A stretch of 64,000 nt of DNA from Azolla caroliniana (Eukaryota > Polypodiophyta), in NCBI GenBank assembly GCA_043228905.1, contig JBHGNT010000014.1, positions 14,694,001 through 14,758,000 of the forward strand. The letters run 5' to 3'. Each line of letters opens with the position of its first letter. Positions within the stretch are counted from its first letter, which is position 1. Positions 20,454-31,744 of the stretch are shown piece by piece. Below the pieces are notes generated by a model that did not search any database, had not been told where the DNA came from, and was given only the letters and a program-made list of their open reading frames with translations. The position numbers and the translations under genes were made by a program.

Positions 20454-21383
20454 ATGGCAAGTACGAGTACAATGGATCCGGTAAGGTTATTTATTGAAAA
20501 ATTGAATCAAGATCAATTATTTCATGCCTTACGAGAAGTCCAAGAGAAGATTGGTGTGTTTGATGGCACAAATATCTCAAAGTATGTCAATATATATTAT
20601 GATGAAATGGAAATATTTGGTGTGAATGATGTCAATATGATAGCAAACTTTTATAAATTAGTGGAAATGGAATTAAGAGATAGAATTCATGAAATACAAG
20701 CATTGCATAGTTTGGATTGGAATGCCTTAAAAGAAGCGCTTGTGTCTGAATATTCTCGTGAAGATTTCTCTCAAGTTACTATGCGTTCATTTCATGAATG
20801 GATCTTAAAAGAAGATAAAGGGTTATCTGTGGCTGACACAAAAAAAGATTTTGATAGGATGTATGGATACTTAAAGCCAGAAGAAAGAAATTCTTTGTCT
20901 TGGCAAAAGGTTGCTTTATTTTTCCAGGCAATTGACAAGAGATATAGAAAAGAATTGGAATTTATGCTTGAAGTGCCAAATACCGAGGATGGTATAATGA
21001 TAGATTGGAATGAGGTAACAAATGCTTGTAATAAATTTATGAAAAGAATGCAAAGGAATGGTGTAATGCTACAAATACCACATGTGGGAATCATGAATCA
21101 ACTTGATCAAAACATCGAAGTTCAAAGACATGGTCGAGAACCATCACACGAAATGGTGCATCAACCACGCAAAATGATCGGAACTAAGAGTGAGTCTTTT
21201 CTTGATGATTTCGTTCAAAGTATGAAAGATCTAACCATTAAAATGGCAAAGCTTGAGAATGGTCAAACTTTGAGGTCAAGGGAACCATTTCGACCCCGAT
21301 GTAGGTGGTGCGATAGTCTTGAACATCGTCTATGTCATTGTGAAGAATATAAAGACATGGAAAATCGAGACTTGGTGTATTGA
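20454..21383 (+). CDS. Gypsy-3 gag
   Basis: A 309-residue gag. The first half has the retrotransposon capsid pattern, mostly helical (IFGVNDVNMIANFYKL, LKEALVSEYSREDF, WILKEDKGLSVADTK). A CCHC knuckle CRWCDSLEHRLCHC sits near residues 290-303. It ends LVY then TGA at 21381-21383. Pol follows in the same frame, so gag and pol were probably one ORF and the TGA is either a nonsense mutation or a readthrough site. The start MASTSTMDP is the first Met after the primer site. Confidence 0.85.
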   Translation: MASTSTMDPVRLFIEKLNQDQLFHALREVQEKIGVFDGTNISKYVNIYYDEMEIFGVNDVNMIANFYKLVEMELRDRIHEIQALHSLDWNALKEALVSEYSREDFSQVTMRSFHEWILKEDKGLSVADTKKDFDRMYGYLKPEERNSLSWQKVALFFQAIDKRYRKELEFMLEVPNTEDGIMIDWNEVTNACNKFMKRMQRNGVMLQIPHVGIMNQLDQNIEVQRHGREPSHEMVHQPRKMIGTKSESFLDDFVQSMKDLTIKMAKLENGQTLRSREPFRPRCRWCDSLEHRLCHCEEYKDMENRDLVY

Positions 21384-23858
21384 AAAAATGGTAACATTTA
21401 TTTAACTGAAACTAGAAGTCCACTTACAAAAAACTTTGGTGAAGGTGGTGTTAAGGTTAAATTTGAAGAAGCTGAAGCAAAGAAGGCTTCCGCAATGTAC
21501 TACTTGGCAACGACAGGAATGTGCCTCAATGACATACCATCCTGATCATCATTCTGGGAGAAGGTTGTAAGTACTGCACAAAAGCAAAAGATAAAGATGG
21601 AAGACCTTCGTGTTGCCAGAGATTCTATAAGGAAAAACATTGGATGGGATGTTCCAGTAGATGTTATGATAGTCTTTGCTCTTAGTGTAAACTCTACTCG
21701 ACTGTCTAGTATTCTTGTTTCTAAAACTTTCTTTAAATATGTATCTTTTTCAATATTAGACATTAATTTGAATGAAGGACCATATTTACCTTTTTCGACT
21801 TTTGTGTCCATCTCTCAAAATTGGCATCGTGGGGAATTAGAATTGTTCACCGGTAAGCCTCATGGTCAAAGAGTGAAGTGTGATATAAAGACAAGACAAT
21901 TACTTTATTTCCCAGTTGGTAGACTAGAAGAAGAAGGGCAAGATGGTGTTGAAGAATTTTCAGATGAGAAATCCCTTTCTTTAAGTGAAGAGGATGAGGT
22001 TGACGATGAGTATGAGGAATTACACATAGGACTCGACCTATGTGGTATTGGGTTAGAACCCACCAAAAGTCAGCCCAATGTGCCCAAGGAGGAACTCATG
22101 GTAATGTTATCTCCTAATTTGACTGAAGAAGAGAGAAACCAATATTCCTTGTTATTTGATAAGTATCCTAAGTTGTTTGCTACAGAGTATACTCACATGA
22201 GGGGAACACATTCTGTGTTACACGAGATAAAGTTGCATAGCAATGCAATGCCAGTTCCTCAAAAACTCAGAAGGTTAGGCAATATAAGAAGAGAGATTTT
22301 GGAGGAAGAGGTAAGAAAGTTGTTGACTGTTGGATTTATTCGACGTGTAGATGATGCTGATTGGATATCCCAAGTGGTTATAGTGCCTAAGAAGAGTGGC
22401 AAGTGGAGAGTATGTGTGGATTTCAGACCTTTAAATGCGGCAACCAAGCGACATCATTACCCAATGCCTTTCCAAGATGAAATATTGGATGAAGTGGCGG
22501 GACATGAAAGGTATTCAATATGTGATGGTTTTTCTGGATATTTTCAAATAGAGATTGCACCCGAAGATCAAAAGTTGACTAGTTTCATCACTCCATGGGG
22601 TGTATTTTGTTACATTAGGATGCCTTTTGGGTTGATTAATGCTTATGCAACTTTTCAAGGATGGATGGATAGGTTGTTAAGTCCTTTCTTTGGAAAATTT
22701 GCAAGGTCATTTATGGATGACATAGGAATATATAGTGATAGAAAGAGTCATGTAGAAAAGCTTGATCAAATTTTTGCTAAAATAGATGAAGATGGAGGTC
22801 AATTGAATCCTAATAAGTGCAAAATTGCACATAATAAAATTATTCTACTTGGGCATGAAGCTAGTGCTAATGGGATTGCCCCTGATCCAAGTAAAGTAGA
22901 ATCTTTACTATTGATGGATGCTCCGACTTCTACAAAGCAATCGTTAAGCTTCGTTCAAAAGGTACGATATCTTTCACGTTCATTTCAAATGTTGGTAGAG
23001 TATATTCAACCACTAAAAAGAGCCTCAATGAGAGATCCATTTGTGTGGGGAAGAGTGGAGCAAAATGCCTTTGAAGAAGTAAAAGATAGATTGAGTACTC
23101 TACCCATCCTAATGCCACCTAATTGGGATCAACCATTCTATGTTAGTTTGAGTGTGGGTGTTGAAGCAGTAGGTGCAATATTAATGCAAAAAAGTATTAA
23201 GCAATCATATATGTGTCCAATATATTATATTAGTAGGAAGATGTCAATGGTAGAGAAGACTTGGACACAAGAAGAAAAACTTGTATGGGCATTGGTGTTC
23301 TCCCTCCAAAAATGGAAGTCGTATTTGTTAGGAAGAATCACAATAGTTTTAACTTCATGTGCTTTGCTCCCTCATATGTTAAGATTTCTAGGAGATAACC
23401 CACGTATGAAACGGTGGATAATGATTATACAAGAGTTTGAATTAAGTTTTATTAAAGAAGAAACTACTAGGTCTAAGATGGCGGATTTGCTTACCTATAA
23501 GGAGCTTGTGCCAACTAAGAATGTAAAAGAGATAGATGATCATGTCGAACCAATCAATGAATCTGAAATAATGTTGAAAAAATTTGAAGGGGTATTATAT
23601 TTTGATGGTGCTTTTAAGCAAAAAATAAAGATGGCAGGAATTGGATATGCTTTCATGAATAGAGAATGCCATGAGTTATGGAGTGGAAGTGATCACATTG
23701 AAGCAAATAGTCACAATGAGGCTGAGTATCTTAGCTTAATTCATGCCTTACAAGTATGCATGGAAAAAGGAATTAGAAGTTTGATGGTAAAGGGAGATTC
23801 ATTGTTGATTATAAGACAAATGCAGGGGGTGTGGAAGGTGCAGGGGGTGTGGAATTAG
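21384..23858 (+). pseudogene. Gypsy-3 pol: protease region, RT, dual RNase H
   Basis: Same frame as gag, with a TGA at 21543-21545 and a TAG at 23856-23858. From the Met at 21597: degenerate protease region (residues 1-110), acidic linker, RT (about 215-385) with CDGFSGYFQIEI holding the first Asp and SFMDDIGIYS holding the other two, then a Ty3-type RNase H (510-610) whose first catalytic Asp is lost (FYVSLSVGVEAVGA). A second RNase H (666-750) keeps its residues: LYFDGAF, HNEAEY and KGDSLLI. A decayed first plus intact second RNase H is the known arrangement of plant Tat-type elements. Confidence 0.85.
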
Positions 23859-25278
23859 AAGTTCTTGGAATGTCAATTTCAGCATATCCCAAGAGATAAG
23901 AATGCAAGGGCTCATGAGCTAGCAAGCAAGATAGTAGCACAAGAAGTGGGAGTGCATGTTATAAATATGCCATCATACAAAGGTCGAGAGAGCCTAGAAG
24001 AGGAAGAATATGTTTTAAGGACAGGAAGGGCTAGAAAAGAGCTCCCATATCATAAGCGTCTTGCCGTAACACGTTGTGCACAAAGGTATGTGATAATAAA
24101 TGATGATCTTTATTTCAAAGATATAGATGGGGTGCTTAAACGTGTATTATGGCATGATGAGATTCAAGAGTGTTTGTCTATGTGTCATAAGGAAGAATGT
24201 GGAGGCCATTTTGGAATAGAATATACTAAAAGGAAAATCATGCAAACTCAAGTAACATGGGCAAGCATGTATAGGGATGTGATACATTGGTGTAGGTCAT
24301 GTCATGAATGTCAATTATATCAACAAAGAAGATTAATACTTGAACCTCCAGGGATGATTGTTAGCTATAAGTGGGGTTTAGATATCATTGTGCCATTACC
24401 GAGTTCTACTAGTGGCAAAGTATACATTATGTCAGCAGTAGAATATGTTTCATGATGGCCAGAAGCACGGGCTACGTGTATTGCAACAAGCAAAGAAATG
24501 GCAAGGTTTGTTTTTGAACAAGTAGTATGTAGATTTGGTGTGCCTTTGGAGTTAGTTACAGATAATGGTCCTGAATTTAGAGGAGATTCTATTAAAGATT
24601 TGGTAACTCATTTGGAGATTGCACATAAAAGAGCTACTCCATATCACCCACAATGTAATGGATTGGTGGAGTCCTTTAATGGGACTATACAGAAGCTATT
24701 GTTCAAGCTTGTGGACTTGTATCCACGGAGTTGGGATAAAGAGTTAAACAAAGCACTATGGGCATGTAGGACACATAAGCTTTCCACAGGTTTTACTCCC
24801 TTCCACTTAGTATATGGGAAGGATGCAATGATGCCTGCAAATGTGTTGTTTCCTTCTATTCAAATAATGGAGTGTTTAGGAGTGCATGATGAATTTCAAA
24901 TGGATGTACGAAAAGAAGCTATGCATGATTTATTTTGGAAAAGAGATGAGGCAATACATTTCTATGAAGACTTGTGTCAACGATGGGATAAAAGAAGTCA
25001 AGCACTAGCAAGGAAAAAAAACATGATGGAGGGTATGTTGGTCTTAATATATAATAGTTCCTTGGATAAGACTTTTCAAAGAAAATTCAAGCATAGGTGG
25101 GATGGACCTTATTTAATCCACAAGAGGTTTACCAATGGTAATCCATATGTAATCCATATGTAATCCATATGAGCTAAAGCTTATGGATGGGTCATTAATG
25201 AGAGAAAGGATCAATGGGGTGAGATTAAAGCCATATCATTTACGCATAATGAGTTCCTCAATGACAATGACTTCTTAA
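23859..25278 (+). pseudogene. Gypsy-3 integrase
   Basis: Continues in the pol frame after the TAG. It starts with the end of the second RNase H (FQHIPRDKNARAHELA). The zinc finger follows (MCHKEECGGHFGIEYTK and CRSCHECQ), then the core with GLDIIVPLP, TDNGPEF and GLVESFNGT, so the D, D, E triad is intact. A TGA at 24456-24458 (VS-stop-WPEA) interrupts it. The C-terminal region ends RWDGPYLIHKRF, then an 11-bp unit repeated three times shifts the frame. The remaining tail (KLMDGSLMRERINGVRLKPYHL) runs to a stop at 25276-25278. No chromodomain. Confidence 0.85.
25139..25171 (+). repeat. 11-bp unit x 3 in Gypsy-3 integrase tail
   Basis: TAATCCATATG occurs three times in a row. One copy would keep the frame into ELKLMDG; two extra copies add 22 bp and shift it. 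Confidence 0.9.
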
Positions 25279-25442
25279 AGTATAAAGAATAAAATGTTTA
25301 CTTGTACATATTTATGAAATGTTTTTAGGTATTTGTTGCTCAAGATAAGGATAAGGTATATATAGAGGATATTGGTAGTTTACTAGTGTTCAATTAGAAA
25401 AAGCTTTGACTTTATCAAAGCTTTACTTGGAGGGGGCTAAAG

Positions 25443-26230
25443 TGTTGTGTTGTAAATACTTGTGCTCAACAAAGTGGTTGAAAGATAGTAAAATATGGAC
25501 ACAAGCTAGTTATGACACTTTAGGCATGATGGTGGATGCTTTAGTCGAAGGTAGATGTGAAGAATCAAGATGAATTGATGTGACATAATCAAAGAGTGCC
25601 TTTACAATAGGCAGTCAATGTTTTTGTTGTAATATTTCAAGGGAATATTGGGTTTCAATAAATAAACATTCTTTGGAAAGCTTGCTCGATGTGCTACAAA
25701 TGTCTAGAAGGGGTCGTGGATAGAATCAAGCGTCTTCATACCCAAAATAGAAGATCTATCGGTTACATGCAAAGGAAAGTGGTTGAAGTGTTACATGTGC
25801 GATACGTGGCAAGAAACATGCAAGAACTTTACAATTAAGCCCCTATTGTATATAAGTATGACTGTGAAAGCCTTGAGAATAGAATAGCCATAGAATATCT
25901 CTTGATGTAGTGTGTGTTTTTATATCTGTCTTCTTAATAAATACTCTATTTTCATTCTCCTTTCCTCCTTTCATAGATTATGATACATATCTTTGTTAAT
26001 TCCAATCTCCTATTTGTTGTACATGAATGATTATCATAAATTATTGTAAACCCTCTTTGGTGTAGTGAGAATATATATATATAATATTATCAACTCTTGA
26101 TATAGATCCTCCCCTTTCATATTTCTTCATTGATTGTCTTTGTCATACCCATTCATCTCTTTTTGTGTTTGTGGTCTTTCTTAAACTCAAAGATGTTGTT
26201 ATGGTGCCCTATGATGATGTACCTTGTGTG
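25443..26230 (+). repeat. Gypsy-3 3' LTR (right edge uncertain)
   Basis: A purine tract TTGGAGGGGGCTAAAG (25427-25442) precedes TGTTGTGTTGTAAATAC. A TATA box GTATATAAG lies near 25850 and AATAAA at 25937, a U3-R layout. I did not find the 50-bp end seen at 20338, so the LTR is probably truncated where Copia-D begins near 26235. Confidence 0.5.
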
Positions 26231-26269
26231 TTTCTAGATGTATTGTGCTAGAGTTTTGAGAGGCAAATT

Positions 26270-27188
26270 CTTGCGCAACACCGGCAAGAGCAGAACCGAA
26301 GGTACAGAGACAATGACAACAATAGTTCCAAACCCTCCACAAGCAGGGGGAGTCAAGATAGTGCCGGAAATTGGCAAGGAAAGGCCGACACGGAATGTTG
26401 GTATTGTGGCAAGAAAGGCCACAGAGAAAGCGAGTGCTGGAAGAAGTGCGCCGATTCAGATAAATCCGGATCCGGCAAGACCAGACAAGGAAACCGGCAA
26501 AGGTCGCACTACGTAGAAGGATCAGAAGGATTCGGAACCGGGAAGACCAGAAAGGGGCCAGCCTTTGTGATGAAGCACAAGGCCAACTCGATGAAAAAGA
26601 CCACTTCCGAACCGGAGGAAGTGTGGTACATTGATTCTAGAGCATCTAACCATATGACGAGCCATGAAGAGTGGTTCTCGTTTTTAGAGAAACCAGAACA
26701 ACCGGGGATTGTCAAAAACGGAGACGACACCCCTCACCCAATTGTGCATGTCGGAGAAGTCCCTTTAAACAATGTTGGACAAAAGGGAATGGTGATGAAC
26801 GTATTACACGTTCCAACTATCACAAAGAACCTGGTATCGGTCGGACAAATAGTTGACTAGGGAATGCAGGTGCTTCATCGAGGAAGAAGGCCGGATAATT
26901 GCGCAAGGGCGCAAAGAAGGGAGGATGTTCATCCTCAACACAAATGACGTCAGCACCACCATGTTTGCCAAAGGACAGAAGATTGAATCGGACATCGATC
27001 TCTGGCATAAGTGGATCGGCCATGTCAACTACCGGAGGGTTGAAGATTTGCAATCGAAACAAGTCGTGTTCGGATTGCCGAAGTTTAGTGGCCGGAAGAC
27101 CCAAATATGTGAAGCCTGCCAACTTCGGAAGCAACACCGGCTTCCATTCCCCACCAAACGAAACTGGAGCCGTAGAAGCTCAATCTAA
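26270..27188 (+). pseudogene. Copia-D gag tail, protease, pre-integrase
   Basis: A CCHC knuckle CWYCGKKGHRESEC lies near 26394-26435, out of frame with the longest local ORF. Protease at 26567-26860: VWYIDSRASNHMTSH, where the usual D-S-G-A is D-S-R-A (Gly to Arg), followed by NVLHVPTITKNLVSVGQI and then a TAG at 26858. Pre-integrase at 26853-27188: DLWHKWIGHVNYRR and ICEACQLRKQHRLPFP. Confidence 0.8.
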
Positions 27189-28177
27189 TCCATTCGGATG
27201 TATGGGGACCGACACAGAATGTTAGTCTTGGCGGGAGTCGGTATTTCGTCTCCTTCATCGAAGACTACAACCCGCACATGTGGATCTACCTCATCAAGAA
27301 GAAAAACGAAGTCTTCAATTGTTTCCGAAACCTTCAAAGCTTAGTCAAAAGGGAAACAGAGAGGAAGATCAAGTGCCTATGGCCGGATGGCGGAAAAGAA
27401 TACTTTTCCGGCCAATTCAACTATTATTTGCAGCAGAACGGAATTCAAAGAGAATTCAGCTATTGATACACACCGGAACAAAACGGTGTGGCCGAGAGAA
27501 AGAACCGATCGATTGTCGATGCGGCAAGGGCAATGATGGAGGAGAAGAGCATGCCCAAATTCTACTGGGTTGAGGCGGTTCGGACGACCATCTACATCCA
27601 AAACCGGATCGGGGACGAGATGTCAGCACATGAGCTGTATTTTGGGCGGAAGTCGAATTTGAGACACCTTTGGATATTCGGTAGCATAGCATATGTGCAT
27701 GTACCGGATGAGAAGCGGAGGAAGAGGGATCCGAAATTGGAGAAGTGCATACTCGTCGGCTACTCGCATGAACAGAAGGGGTATAACTGTTATAACCCCC
27801 GAACTAAACAAGTACGAGTAAGTCGAGATGGCGAGTTTGATGAGTCGACATCATGGTACTGCCTACCGACTCCAACTCCCGATGAAGACCCGATTCCGGA
27901 GGATGAGGCTTGTGAACCCAGAGAGGTTCAAGAAGAAGTTGAAGGATTCGGTACTCTAGATGAGAGTCTGATCTCATTCCGGTTAAGTGGGCCAAATGAG
28001 CGGTTGAGTCGGGATGACCTGTCGGATGAAGAATCAGCAAGTAGTGGAGACTCTCCCGTGCTCTCCCTGCGCAAGGAACCGAGGAGACGATTCACGCACA
28101 AAGAGAAGGGGAAGAAGAAGATGTTGGAATACGATACCAGCAGTGAAGGGTCGGATCGGAACGAATCTGACCCCTGA
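27189..28177 (+). pseudogene. Copia-D integrase and acidic linker
   Basis: Core pieces: GGSRYFVS-like wording near 27230, MWIYLIKKKNEVFNCF, KCLWPDGGKEYFSGQF (second Asp) and, after a stop at 27463-27465, NGVAERKNRSIVDAARAMM (Glu). The integrase C-terminus reads AHELYFGRKSNLRHLWIFG and KCILVGYSHEQKGYNCYNP. A Ser/Glu/Arg-rich linker with PRRRFTHKEKGKKKM ends at 28177. Confidence 0.8.
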
Positions 28178-28279
28178 AAGGAAGAAGTCAGATCTTCAGA
28201 AAGGAAGTTTGAACCGGCCAAGAAGGGCCTCAAACCGGGTAACGAAAAGTTACGCCTGTCAACCTGTCAAAAGAAACCT

Positions 28280-29143
28280 GTCATGAGGTACAGATACAAT
28301 GAGTACATGGCACATCACTCTGTGTACATGACTAAGGTGGCGGAAGTGCATGAGCCATAGAGCTACGTAGAAGCAGCAAAAGATGCAAATTGGCGTGTTG
28401 CTATGGAGGAAGAAATGTGGGCACTTGATGCCAATGACACATGGGACTTGGTTAACCCTCCCTGATAGTGTAAATCGATCAGTTGCAAATGGGTATATAA
28501 GGTGAAGTATAATGCCGACGGTTCGGTCAACTAGTACAAGGCCTGGTTAGTGGCAAAGGAATACGCACAGACCCACGGAATCGACTACGACGAGACCTTC
28601 GCTCCGGTAGCGAAGATGACGACGGTTCGTATGGTACTGGCTGTTGCTGTGGAAAGGGGATGACATGTTCACCAAATGGACGTGAAGAATGCGTTGCTGC
28701 AAGGTGACCTTGATGAACAGGTCTATATGATCCAACCCCCCGGTTTCCAATCGGAGATGAACAAGTCGGCAGAGTGGTGACTCAAGAAGTCGCCTTACGG
28801 TCTGAAGTAAGTCCCTTGAGATTGGAATGAGAAGATCACACACTGGTTGCGTAAGATGGGGTTTGCAGCCTCAAAGTCCGACTCGTCATTGGTCATCCGG
28901 AACAGTCCGGATGGTCTAGTTTGTATCCTGCTATATGTAGATGATTTAGTCATCACTGGACCCGGACTTAATGAAATCGGTCGAGTGAAGTCCAAGCTGT
29001 CAGACGCATTTGAAATGAAGGACCTGAGGGACCTTCATTATTCTCTTGGGATCGAGGTGATCCGGACCCCCGAAGGCATATTTCTCTCACAAAGACACTA
29101 TGTGCTGAATATGATGTACAAGTTCGGCATGACGGAGTGTTGA
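28280..29143 (+). pseudogene. Copia-D reverse transcriptase
   Basis: The N-part (28280-28840) is readable across stops: [52 protein letters not shown]-type wording. From 28847 an open frame holds LYVDDLVITGPG (YVDD active site), FEMKDLRDLHYSLGIEV and FLSQRHYVLNMMYKFGM. At least five stops interrupt the domain. Confidence 0.8.
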
Positions 29144-29880
29144 CTGATCTCCACACCCCTGAACCTGAAGCTACGTCCTGACTACGGCCCGGCCTGCGAT
29201 GAGAAAGGGTTCCGAAAAATTGTTGGAAGACTCGTATACTTGACAAACACTCGACCCGACATCAGTTACCCTGTTGGAGTGATTAGCCAGTTCATGCAGA
29301 AGCCGACTGTCGTGCACCTTCAGTGCGCACGCCAGATACTTCGGTATGTTAGCGGCACGAAGGACCGGGGATTGTTATACAGACACGGTATAGCTAGGAA
29401 GCTAGTCGGATATACCGATGCTGACTAGGCTGGTGATGCATCGGATCGCCAATCCACCTCTGGTTACATGTTTTCTCTTGGTAGCGCAACTGTTGCGTGG
29501 AGCAGCAAAAAACAACCAACAATGGCTCTATCGAGCACTGAGGTTGATTACTAGGGCACTACCATTGCCACCTGAGAAGCCATCTGGCTTCAACGACTGC
29601 TGCGAGACCTCCGGATCGAGGTGCTGACCCCGATCCTGATTTATTGTGACAACGTAAGCAGCATACAACTCGCCAAGAACCCTGTATTCCATGCTCAGAC
29701 AAAGCACATAGAAGTGCATTATCTCCTTGTTCATGAGCGGGTCTTGAGCGGTGAAGTTGAACTTCGGCATGTTCACACAGATCGACGGGTCTTCACTAAT
29801 CCGCTCGGATCGGACAAGTTGCAGCATTTTTCGGAGATGCTCGACATTCAGCATCTCGATGTGCCACACTTGAGGGGGAG
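29144..29880 (+). pseudogene. Copia-D RNase H
   Basis: NTRPDISYPVGVISQFM, RQILRYVSGTKDRGLLY and KLVGYTDAD lie at 29240-29428, then TAG. The later frame at 29621 has YCDNVSSIQLAKNPVFHA, TKHIEVHY and EVELRHVHTDRRVFTNPLG. The D...E...D set is split over three frames. It ends at an internal purine tract (29870-29880, TTGAGGGGGAG), where other copia elements would begin their LTR. Confidence 0.8.
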
Positions 29881-30470
29881 AACAAGAACGAGAATGGATG
29901 GCACCGGACAAGGAGCCGGAGAGGAAGAAAGAACCAAGGGGGGAGATGAGCAGATAAAGGAAGTCGAGCCGACCGAAGGAGTCAGCACATCCGAACAAGT
30001 CGGAGCAAATGGCAGTGGTGACAGAGTCAAGAATGACAGAGTCGACCAGAAGAATGCCAAGACCCGGACGTGGTCTGATGTGGTGAAGGGCCTCAAAACG
30101 GAAGACGAGTTGGAGACTACCAAATCGGACAAGAGTTGGAACGAATCAGAGGAAGCCGATTTGGTTCAAGATTCAAAGAAGCCGGATCAACTAAAGGCGA
30201 AGTGGACGAGAAGGTAGCAGAAGTCGACACCGACACGAAGGAACCAATGGATCGACAAACGCTAGAGTCATAGCAGCGAAGGAGCTGAAATGGGCCTATT
30301 GAGTAGACAAGCCGACCAAGGAGGTCAACGTGCATAGTACCGAATGGGTCGCGGGAAGCGGAACCGGACCGGACGAGGAGCGCGAGCAAGGCGGGAGGAC
30401 GTTAGAAGGAGCCGGAGGAAAGGACCGGTTACTGTAGACATTGACATCATGATCCGACCTCAAGTTGAGC
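29881..30470 (+). CDS. Copia-D extra 3' cassette between two purine tracts
   Basis: About 590 bp between the internal tract (29870-29880) and the terminal one (30470-30481). The RNase H frame runs straight into it and stays open to 30217: a Glu/Lys/Asp-rich charged region, then KTRTWSDVVKGLKTEDELE. Copia-C has the same motif at the same place (KTKTWSDVIRGLKIEDELE). After the stop, nucleotide similarity to Copia-C continues. Function unknown. Charged tails past RNase H are not part of the standard copia plan, so it may be an acquired domain of this family. Confidence 0.6.
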
Positions 30471-30481
30471 TTGAGGGGGAG

Positions 30482-30790
30482 TGTTGAGCGAGCAACCTCA
30501 ACCGGATCCGGATCAGTTGAATAAGCCAGAGCCGAATCGGTATCCGGAACCAAGAGCCGGATCGGAGAGCCGGATCGGATTGAAACTGGTAGGCCGTTAG
30601 AGGCGTACGGATCCAGCCTAATACGTAGGCATATTTTTGGGAGTCAATGACAGTCGCTCGTATGAGCATTGAAGTACCTGTCAGTATTTCGGTCAGTCCT
30701 TTATGGACTTCTATAAAAGTGGTCTCTGAGCACATTCTATGTACAGAATATTGACAATATTATTTTGAATTGAGTTGTGTTTATGTTCTA

Positions 30791-30821
<31 letters not shown>

Positions 30822-30927
30822 GTGCATGCTTATTCTCTGGGTTAAGCTTCCATTAAACCTTCTTCTCTTTATTTTTATTATTCGGCAGAGCTAGTTTGGC
30901 ATACGCTTCCACACGCTAACTTTCACA
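30482..30927 (+). repeat. Copia-D 3' LTR
   Basis: TGTTGAGCGAGC...CTTTCACA, 446 bp, right after TTGAGGGGGAG. A TATA box CTATAAAAG lies at 30711-30719 and a (CT)n tract near 30791-30821. The TTCACA end matches the Copia-B LTR end. Confidence 0.8.
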
Positions 30928-30936
30928 ACTTTATTT

Positions 30937-31256
30937 TGGTCTATTGATTAGTAATAGTCTCTTAACATACAAGCAAAAAGCGAAGAAGAAAGAATGTACC
31001 GAGTACATGTACTCTGAAATTGGATTATGAGGGTAGCTAAGTCTCATATTTATACCTCTTCCTAAGCCCCTTGAATAGATGTGCCTTTCTAAAAGACTAT
31101 CCATTCATTGGTTGTCCAAATCATGATAGTGCATGCACCTATCATTCCTTCTATCCAATCACATTAGTCCCTTTTTAACATTAGTGGACATACCCTTCAC
31201 TTATGTACATATTAGTGACCTACCATCACCTGAGTTATGTGTACATAACATTGTAC
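30937..31256. repeat. Fragments of the Gypsy-1 LTR neighbourhood, one part inverted
   Basis: 30945-31015 is the reverse complement of 15960-16035, while 31024-31256 is a direct copy of 16257-16493. The two pieces abut here but are about 220 bp apart at the other locus. Confidence 0.75.
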
Positions 31257-31744
31257 CTCAAACGTCCTTAACCATCCTTAACCATCTCTAGTAAATGCAC
31301 CAATGAACCACAATGGAGTTAACTTGATTGCATTGTTCATCCTTCATTATTTCTAGAATTTTAGCAATCCAAAATAGATGGCCTAACTCATCATCCTTGA
31401 CGAATGTTGCAAAGAACATCACAACTTGTAACTCGTGCAAATTGCCTTGCCATCTTGCCTCTAAAATACGTGAAATTCTTAATCCCACGTTAATATCTCT
31501 ATGTCATGGATGAATTAGATTATTAAGTTCAGTATTATCTAGTGATTGATGGTGAGCAGTGGACACCATTGACGATACACCAATATTCCATGTGAACACA
31601 TTTTAGTGTGGCTAGTATCCGGCAATGTAGTGATCTAAAATCATATGCTGATGGCTGAAGAAGAATTACCCCACCATTTTGCATTTTGATCATCTACATA
31701 CTTCTTTGTGCATTCAATATTTTTTTGTTTCTCTTTAAGGCATC
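31257..31744 (-). pseudogene. DUF7869-like gene, C-terminal part (left of Copia-B)
   Basis: The minus frame 31288-31488 reads VKDDELGHLFWIAKILEIM and NSIVVHWCIY, a pattern of the type FWLGKVxEI...VVHWF that I recall at the C-terminus of large proteins with the VGHTHxDIDxxF domain. Upstream (31560-31700) weak in-frame words such as KKYVDDQNAKWWG fit the same protein across stops. It faces the 35651-36232 piece across the Copia-B insertion. Family naming is from memory and unverified. Confidence 0.4.

Larger units (their letters stand above)
26240..30927 (+). mobile_element. Copia-D, 5'-truncated Ty1/copia element
   Basis: It begins inside gag and runs through CCHC, protease, integrase, RT, RNase H, an extra 3' cassette and a 3' LTR (30482-30927). 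The 5' LTR and gag capsid are missing. Many stops and frameshifts show it is dead. Same family as Copia-C by protein wording. Confidence 0.85.

Noticed and set aside
26238-26516. 92-codon ORF at the start of Copia-D as a separate gene
   Set aside because: It is the wrong frame of the gag zinc-knuckle region; the CCHC motif is in the neighbouring frame.
30499-30600. Second hairpin array (GCCGGATCGG words) in the Copia-D LTR
   Set aside because: CCGGATC words recur but are irregularly spaced and do not pair consistently as in Copia-F.
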